From Lentisphaeria bacterium (GTDB lineage: Bacteria; Verrucomicrobiota; Lentisphaeria; Victivallales; JAUVCU01), in NCBI GenBank assembly GCA_030590715.1, contig JAUVCU010000027.1:1-10614 (forward strand): DNA of 10,614 bases, written 5' to 3'. A program made the position numbers and the translations under genes. Below, one piece after another: positions 6,255 through 10,614 of the stretch. The notes beneath the pieces were generated by a model. It saw only the letters and a list, made by a program, of their open reading frames with translations. It was not told where the DNA came from and searched no databases. Position 1 is the stretch's first letter, and the number at the start of each line of letters is the position of its first letter.

Positions 6255-6839
6255 CTAAAGTCCAGCTTTTATAAACTGTGCAGCTTTGTCAGACGATTCC
6301 TGGCGAATCTTTTTGTGAAGCGAGTTTCCGTGTGAGTCCATTGTGACAACGGCGCTGAAGTCCTTGACTTCAATAACCCACATTGCTTCCGGTACTCCGA
6401 ACTCTTCGAGCATCTTAACATCACATACTTTCACAACGCTTTGAGCTATCGAAGAAGCAGCTCCACCGATTGCATGAAGGTAGACGCCTCCGGATTCAGC
6501 TAGTCCGGCAAGGGTTTTATCGCCCATTCCGCCTTTTCCTATTACGGCGCGGACTTCATAGTCGCGCATAACATCGGCCTGGTAGGGCTCCTCTCTAATT
6601 GATGTTGTCGGACCGGCAGCGACGAATGAGTATTCCCCGTCTTCTTCGGAAACAACAGGTCCGCAGTGGTAAATGATCGTCCCTTTCAGAATCTCTTTTA
6701 CTTCGTCGCGCGGTTCTTTGACCAGCCAAGCGTGGGCTGCGTCTCTGCCTGTAACCATTACTCCGCTTATGCTTACTTCGTCTCCGACTTTCAGAGAACG
6801 AACGTCAGCTTCACTTAGAGGAAGTTGTAGTTTTATCAT
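6255..6839 (-). CDS. Class I fumarate hydratase, beta subunit (C-terminal domain)
   Basis: This is the smaller subunit of the two-subunit iron-sulfur fumarase, which interconverts fumarate and malate in the TCA cycle. It matches the Fumerase_C family; L-tartrate dehydratase beta is a close relative. The length is 194 residues from the chosen start. Family motifs: GRDAAH (31-36), YHCGPVV (57-63), GPTTS (76-80), GKGGMG (101-106), GGAAS (125-129) and DSHGNSLH (168-175). ATG 6837-6839 was chosen over an ATG 54 bases upstream because it lies two nt after the alpha-subunit stop, begins with the typical MIKLxLPL sequence, and has GGAG at 6851-6854. The longer version would only add residues that overlap alpha coding. 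Where relatives usually have an Arg-Met pair after GPTTS, this one has Arg-Glu (IREEPY). Gene pairing with alpha favours fumarase, but tartrate dehydratase cannot be excluded. Confidence 0.92.
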   Translation of the reverse strand: MIKLQLPLSEADVRSLKVGDEVSISGVMVTGRDAAHAWLVKEPRDEVKEILKGTIIYHCGPVVSEEDGEYSFVAAGPTTSIREEPYQADVMRDYEVRAVIGKGGMGDKTLAGLAESGGVYLHAIGGAASSIAQSVVKVCDVKMLEEFGVPEAMWVIEVKDFSAVVTMDSHGNSLHKKIRQESSDKAAQFIKAGL

Positions 6840-6841
6840 AA

Positions 6842-7720
6842 TTATTCGTTCTCCAGCTCGATTGTTGTCTCGCGTCTTCTGTTCGCCCAGCACATGTATG
6901 CTATCGAAACGAAAAACGATGCCGGTAGTCTGTGAAGCGCCCCGATTTTTACACCGAGTACTGTTGATTTACCTCCGAATCCCATTGGTCCGATACCTAA
7001 CTCGTTTAGATCAGAGAAAAGTCTGTCTTCAAGCTTTGCCAGTTCCGGATTCTCATTTATGTCATCCATTTTTCTGAAAAGTTGCTTTTTTGCCCATTTC
7101 ATTCCGGATGCTCGGTCACCACCGATTCCTACACCGATAATACCCGAAGAACAACCTAGTCCCTGTGCGTTACTGACTGCATCTATAATACATTTATAAA
7201 CGCCGTCGAGATCTCGGCCTGCACCGATTTTGCTGTTAGGCAAAGTGTATTGGCCGGAGACGTTTTCGCTTCCGCCGCCTTTCAGCATCAGCTTAATCTG
7301 GATTGCAGATCTATCCCATTCTTCAAAATGGATTTGCGGAGCCATTATTCCAGTGTTGTCGCCTGAGTTTATTCCTGTTATGGAATCAACCGCATTTGGA
7401 CGAAGGTATGCTTTTTTAGTCGCTGTTATCGTCGCACAATTAATGATCTCTTCGATTCTGCGCATGGATACTCCACAGGGAATTGAAACGTAATAAATAT
7501 TTGTTCCTGTATCCTGACAGATCGGCGTAGAGTTTTGTCGAGCAAGTTCTACATTGTCCAGGATTTTTCCCAATGTGTTTTCAGCTACAGAACCGGGATT
7601 TTCATTAGACATCGCTTTTTTAAGCGATGCCTGAACGTCATCTGCAAGATCTGTTGAGGTTCTTCGGATTAGTTCCAGAACCTCTTCAAAAATCTTATTT
7701 TCATCTAATAAGTAACTCAT
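6842..7720 (-). CDS. Class I fumarate hydratase, alpha subunit (4Fe-4S)
   Basis: This is the iron-sulfur subunit of the oxygen-sensitive class I fumarase (Fumerase family), forming the active enzyme with the beta subunit encoded directly after it. The 292-residue length is typical of separate alpha subunits, in contrast to the single-chain FumA of E. coli. Three cysteines sit at the expected cluster-ligand positions: C68 in TPICQDTGT, C190 in GLGCSSG, and C277 in MCWANRR. KGGGSEN at 147-153 is the conserved substrate-region motif. The start is supported by GGAG at 7730-7733, nine bases upstream. It follows argS by 19 nt and precedes the beta gene by 2 nt, implying translational coupling and equal expression. 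L-tartrate dehydratase alpha is the main alternative call. Confidence 0.94.
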   Translation of the reverse strand: MSYLLDENKIFEEVLELIRRTSTDLADDVQASLKKAMSNENPGSVAENTLGKILDNVELARQNSTPICQDTGTNIYYVSIPCGVSMRRIEEIINCATITATKKAYLRPNAVDSITGINSGDNTGIMAPQIHFEEWDRSAIQIKLMLKGGGSENVSGQYTLPNSKIGAGRDLDGVYKCIIDAVSNAQGLGCSSGIIGVGIGGDRASGMKWAKKQLFRKMDDINENPELAKLEDRLFSDLNELGIGPMGFGGKSTVLGVKIGALHRLPASFFVSIAYMCWANRRRETTIELENE

Positions 7721-7739
7721 TCTTTGTTACTCCAAATTA

Positions 7740-9536
7740 TTACATCGCCTGCGGGATGCCGATTGTAAGTGTTTTCAGCCCGTCAACCAGAATGTCTCTA
7801 ACACGGCAGCACATAGCAAGTCTTGCTTTTTTAAGCTCGTCTGTTTCTGCAATCAGAACAGGACATTCTCTGTAGAAGCGGCTGAAGTCTTTTGCAAGGT
7901 CTAGCAGGTATGATACAAGAACAGAGCAGTCGTATTTTGCTGCAGCGCTGTTAAGTGCTGCAGGATACGATGCCGCACGGATCGATAGGCTCTTTTCAAA
8001 ATCAGAATCCATAAGAGCCCAGTTAACAGAGTTGTCGACAGTAATTCCTTGTTCCGCTCCTTTTTTCTCAATAGAGTTGATGCGGGCGCAAGCGTATTGA
8101 ACGTAAGGTCCTGTGTCGCCCTCAAAGCGTACTGAGGCTTGCGGATCGAACATTATAGTAGTTTTAGGATTGAACTTAAGAAGCATAAACTTCAGGGCTC
8201 CCATTCCGATGATTTCAGAGCGTTCGTCGATATCAGTTGGGATGTCATCTCCGCATCGTTCAAGTGTCGATTGTTTTGCGAGTGAAACCATTTCTTCGAA
8301 AAGATCATCGGCGTCGATTACCGTCCCTTCGCGGCTTTTCATTTTTCCAGTCGGCAGGTTAACCATCCCGTAAGAAAGGTGGTGAAGACCGTCTGCCCAT
8401 TCGCAGCCCATAGCTTTTAGCGTTCCGAAAAGCTGTTTGAAGTGATGAAGTTGTTCGTCCCCAACAACCCAGATTTGTTTGTCGGCTTGGAATTCGTTGT
8501 ATTTCATTACTGTCGTTCCAATATCCTGGGTGATGTAGACGCTTGTTCCATCTGATCTCAGTACAACTTTTTGTCCGAGTTTGCCAAGGTCAACGAACGT
8601 TGCTCCATCTTCGCGTTTTTGGAAAACTCCTTTTTCCAGTCCGTCTTCGATAATATCTTTTCCAAGCAGGTATGTTTCGCTTTCAAGGTATGTCTTTTTG
8701 AACTCGATACCCATTCTTTTGTATGTTTTATCAAAGCCGTCAAATACCCAGTTGTTCATAGCAAGCCAAAGTTCTCTGACTTCCATGTCATTTGCTTCCC
8801 AGTCCTGAAGCATTTGCTGTGTTGCTGCTCCAATCTCTGTTTTAAGGAAAAGTTCGTCGTCAGTTTTTCCGTCACAGATCTCTGGTTTTTCCTGTTTCAG
8901 CTCACCAAGCTGTTTTTTTAGCTCAGTGTTGTAAAGGACGTAGTAGTATCCAACCAGATGGTCACCTTTTTTGCCTGTGCTTTCAGGAGTAGCTCCATTA
9001 CCGAAGCGCTGGTAGGCGATCATAGATTTACAGATATGGATTCCGCGGTCGTTAACCAGGTTAACCGGGATTACATCGTGCCCAACGCGTTTTAGAAGAG
9101 AAGCTAGCGACATTCCAAGTGTGTTGTTTCTTACATGTCCTAGGTGCTGAGGTTTATTTGTGTTTGGCGCCGAGTATTCGATCAGGATTTTTTCAACACT
9201 GTCGGCATCAATAACAGATGGACGAAGAATTGTTGCGATATCTTGAATTGTGTCACGATGAACGGCAGCAGGTTTCAGGGTCACATTTACAAATGCTTTT
9301 ACTCGTTCAGCTTTTTCTACTTCATCGTGAGAGTTAAGAAAATTAACAACAGATTCAGCTATGTCATCTGGCTTAGAACGTAGTAGTTTTGTGAAGCGGA
9401 AACAGTTTACCGTCAAATCACCATCTTGTCCGGGAGGGCAGATTTCAGGTTCGATCGACCAGTCCGCAGGGACCTCTATCCCCTTTGCGTTTGAGATAAG
9501 AAAATTTTGTAAATCAATTATGCTTTGGAATTTCAT
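7740..9536 (-). CDS. argS: Arginyl-tRNA synthetase
   Basis: Class I aminoacyl-tRNA synthetase that charges tRNA-Arg with arginine in the cytoplasm. The protein has 598 residues, within the usual 550-650 range. The N-terminal additional domain (about 1-100) is followed by the catalytic Rossmann fold with the HIGH signature as HLGH (131-134) inside APNTNKPQHLGHVRNN. The KMSKS loop appears as GKMKSREG (397-404), a form typical of many ArgS proteins. The DALR anticodon-binding domain fills about 470-598. The start is supported by GGAG at 9543-9546, six bases upstream. It is the first gene of the minus-strand cluster and has a plausible promoter about 40-70 bases ahead. Nothing is missing or truncated. 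Confidence 0.97.
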   Translation of the reverse strand: MKFQSIIDLQNFLISNAKGIEVPADWSIEPEICPPGQDGDLTVNCFRFTKLLRSKPDDIAESVVNFLNSHDEVEKAERVKAFVNVTLKPAAVHRDTIQDIATILRPSVIDADSVEKILIEYSAPNTNKPQHLGHVRNNTLGMSLASLLKRVGHDVIPVNLVNDRGIHICKSMIAYQRFGNGATPESTGKKGDHLVGYYYVLYNTELKKQLGELKQEKPEICDGKTDDELFLKTEIGAATQQMLQDWEANDMEVRELWLAMNNWVFDGFDKTYKRMGIEFKKTYLESETYLLGKDIIEDGLEKGVFQKREDGATFVDLGKLGQKVVLRSDGTSVYITQDIGTTVMKYNEFQADKQIWVVGDEQLHHFKQLFGTLKAMGCEWADGLHHLSYGMVNLPTGKMKSREGTVIDADDLFEEMVSLAKQSTLERCGDDIPTDIDERSEIIGMGALKFMLLKFNPKTTIMFDPQASVRFEGDTGPYVQYACARINSIEKKGAEQGITVDNSVNWALMDSDFEKSLSIRAASYPAALNSAAAKYDCSVLVSYLLDLAKDFSRFYRECPVLIAETDELKKARLAMCCRVRDILVDGLKTLTIGIPQAM

Positions 9537-9576
9537 TTATGTCTCCGTGTATATTTCTTTTATTTGTAATCGCCGT

Positions 9577-9604
9577 AATATACCTTATTAAGGGTTCATT
9601 TCCA
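9577..9604 (-). promoter_or_regulatory. Candidate promoter for the argS cluster
   Basis: Read on the minus strand, TGGAAA (9599-9604, four of six matches to TTGACA) is 16 bases from TATATT (9577-9582, five of six matches to TATAAT). Transcription would start near 9570, giving a leader of roughly 33 nt before the argS ATG. The position between divergent genes fits. The match was found by eye only. Confidence 0.35.
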
Positions 9605-9735
9605 CTATGTTCTTTGCTCACTTTTTTATTTGGATTTCTAAAAAATATGGAGAAAGAGACCTAGTGTGTTTGAATGACTGAGGAAATGCATATATAGGAA
9701 ATAGTATGATTATAATTTCTGTAAGGGAGGTTTGA

Positions 9736-9963
9736 GTGAGTGAGAGTATTAAACCATCAGATCCGAGTGAAATAATAAAGGCTCAGATTTCGACTGTAAC
9801 GAAAATCATAAACGATGAGACCTGGTATGAAGGGGAGCGCAGGCATTGTCCTGTCGAGAGCAGTGATTTCGCAGTAAAGGAGAAGGTAAATAAGATTATT
9901 CTCGAGTGCGGAGAGCAGATGAGGAGAGATGCTGTCAAGAAATTGGATGATATGAAACCGTAG
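9736..9963 (+). CDS. Small soluble conserved-looking protein, GTG start
   Basis: This 75-residue protein begins at GTG 9736, five bases after a strong GGGAGG ribosome-binding site (9725-9730). No ATG start competes. It has no signal peptide or membrane segment and looks mostly helical: an acidic/polar N terminus, an amphipathic segment at about 13-27, then a TWYEGERRHCPVE region at 29-41, and a final charged helix at about 45-70. The Glu-Gly-Glu-Arg-Arg...Pro-Val pattern resembles small uncharacterised proteins I have an impression of from other proteobacteria, but I cannot name the family. It has two Cys (38 and 58), not in a zinc-finger pattern. It lies 150 nt ahead of the TolC-like gene on the same strand, with no terminator between, so co-transcription is possible. 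Confidence 0.7.
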   Translation: MSESIKPSDPSEIIKAQISTVTKIINDETWYEGERRHCPVESSDFAVKEKVNKIILECGEQMRRDAVKKLDDMKP

Positions 9964-10036
9964 CGCATCACATGTATTACTAATGAAATAAATACTAGAT
10001 TATTCAAAAAGTTAAGTTATACATTGCAAAATACAC

Positions 10037-10045
10037 TGCTATAGT
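10037..10045 (+). promoter_or_regulatory. Candidate extended -10 promoter of the TolC-like gene
   Basis: TGC followed directly by TATAGT (10040-10045) makes an extended -10 element (TGn-TATAnT). The hexamer at the -35 spot (10017-10022, TTATAC) is poor, which extended -10 promoters tolerate. It is about 68 bases before the ATG at 10113. The leader also contains a G6T5 run (10070-10080 region) of unknown meaning. Confidence 0.35.
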
Positions 10046-10112
10046 TGATGCCTGATTAAGGGGGGTTTTTCATAAATCTAATTACTAAAAAATAGATAAA
10101 GGGGAGTAACTA

Positions 10113-10614
10113 ATGAAGTTCACCAAGACTTTACTGACTGCGGGGGCTGCTGCTATTTTAGCTGGTTGTCAAAACAGTGCAGATTTTTTCGAAAATAAAC
10201 GACTACAAGAAGTTAGAGATTACTTTGATACTCAAACTGAGAGAGCTATTCCTCAAGGGCACGTGTTTAGCCTAGAAGGTTGTATCAACCACGCTCTTGC
10301 TAACAATCTTGAACTTAAGCTTGAAAAAGCCAAAGAAAAGATTCAAAATCACAGCTACGTTGCTTCACTATTTGAAATGCTTCCAGAGCTTACGGGATCT
10401 TGGGATGATACAGAACGTAATAACTACAATGCTTCAACGAGTATTAATGTTGAGACTGGTTTGGAGTCTCTTGCCCCTAGTAGAAGTTCTGAAAGGCGCA
10501 CGCAAACTCTAAAATTTGAGGCTGCATTCGGTCTTGTCGATTTTGGTATGTCTTACTACAATGCGAAGCAGGAAGAAGGTCGCGTAGTCTTCAGTAAAGA
10601 ACAGACTCGCCGTA
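10113..10614 (+). CDS. TolC-family outer-membrane efflux lipoprotein, N-terminal part (runs off window)
   Basis: 167 codons of a gene that continues past the window end. The N terminus is a lipoprotein signal peptide: Lys2 and Lys5, a hydrophobic stretch at 7-16, and a lipobox LAGC ending at Cys19, with Gln at +2, which allows outer-membrane sorting. From about residue 52 the text FSLEGCINHALANNLELKLEKAKEKI matches the start of the OEP (TolC) repeat, where a first helix carries the ALxxNLEL pattern. A TolC-like channel spans the outer membrane and periplasm and works with an inner-membrane pump (RND, ABC or MFS) and an adaptor, which should be encoded downstream. GGGGAG (10101-10106), six bases before the ATG, fixes the start. 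The remaining two thirds of the protein are not visible, so the call rests on the signal peptide and first repeat. Confidence 0.8.
   Translation, partial: MKFTKTLLTAGAAAILAGCQNSADFFENKRLQEVRDYFDTQTERAIPQGHVFSLEGCINHALANNLELKLEKAKEKIQNHSYVASLFEMLPELTGSWDDTERNNYNASTSINVETGLESLAPSRSSERRTQTLKFEAAFGLVDFGMSYYNAKQEEGRVVFSKEQTRR

Noticed and set aside
6840..6893. 18-residue N-terminal extension of fumarase beta
   Set aside because: It overlaps the end of the alpha gene, whereas the internal ATG at 6839 has a ribosome-binding site, a 2-nt gap and a family-typical N terminus.
8571..8921. Plus-strand open frames opposite argS
   Set aside because: They are antisense to a full-length, motif-complete argS and give Phe/Ser/Cys-rich products without family features.
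10297..10512. 71-codon plus-strand frame
   Set aside because: It is an out-of-frame shadow of the TolC-like lipoprotein, which has the signal peptide, lipobox and ribosome-binding site.
1..10614. CRISPR array, tRNA, rRNA, riboswitch, complete insertion sequence or defence genes
   Set aside because: I looked for regularly spaced repeats, cloverleaf-like sequences, transposase motifs and nuclease or toxin motifs, and saw none that hold up by eye.

Overview
This AT-rich window looks like a chromosomal segment of a Gram-negative bacterium. A lipobox-bearing TolC-like outer-membrane protein implies an outer membrane. An oxygen-sensitive, two-subunit iron-sulfur fumarase suggests an anaerobic or low-oxygen lifestyle, or an ancestry from one. 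The gene mix and protein style fit a PVC-type (for example Lentisphaerota-like) or deltaproteobacterial genome, but this lineage guess comes from general impression and is weak.

Layout: (1) 1-523 has no intact gene. It holds two abutting inverted repeats (67-90 and 91-110), a 57-codon open stretch without a start that looks like the tail of a decayed gene (108-281), and the leader of the next gene. (2) 524-2728 (+) is a membrane hybrid histidine kinase (7 TM, PAS, HisKA, HATPase, REC) ending in a strong rho-independent terminator. (3) 2772-3026 (-) is a small two-TM protein convergent with the kinase. (4) 3149-4396 (-) is a membrane-anchored coiled-coil protein with its own terminator; its ribosome-binding site shows that it starts at a TTG, inside the longest reading frame. 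(5) 4543-9536 (-) is a compact housekeeping cluster in the order argS, fumarase alpha, fumarase beta, polyprenyl diphosphate synthase, rsmD. Gaps are 2 to 35 nt and there is a plausible promoter ahead of argS. (6) 9736-9963 (+) is a small soluble protein starting with GTG. (7) From 10113 (+) a TolC-family lipoprotein begins and runs off the window end.

The minus-strand cluster joins translation (argS), central carbon metabolism (fumarase), isoprenoid synthesis and rRNA modification (rsmD). These are probably co-transcribed for growth rather than parts of one pathway. The TolC-like gene probably starts an export or efflux operon whose other parts lie beyond the window. The kinase has no neighbouring response regulator; its signal probably leaves through its own receiver domain or a distant partner.

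I see no CRISPR array, tRNA, rRNA, complete insertion sequence or defence system. The least explained items are the coiled-coil membrane protein, the repeat and gene-remnant patch at the left edge, and the two small proteins.
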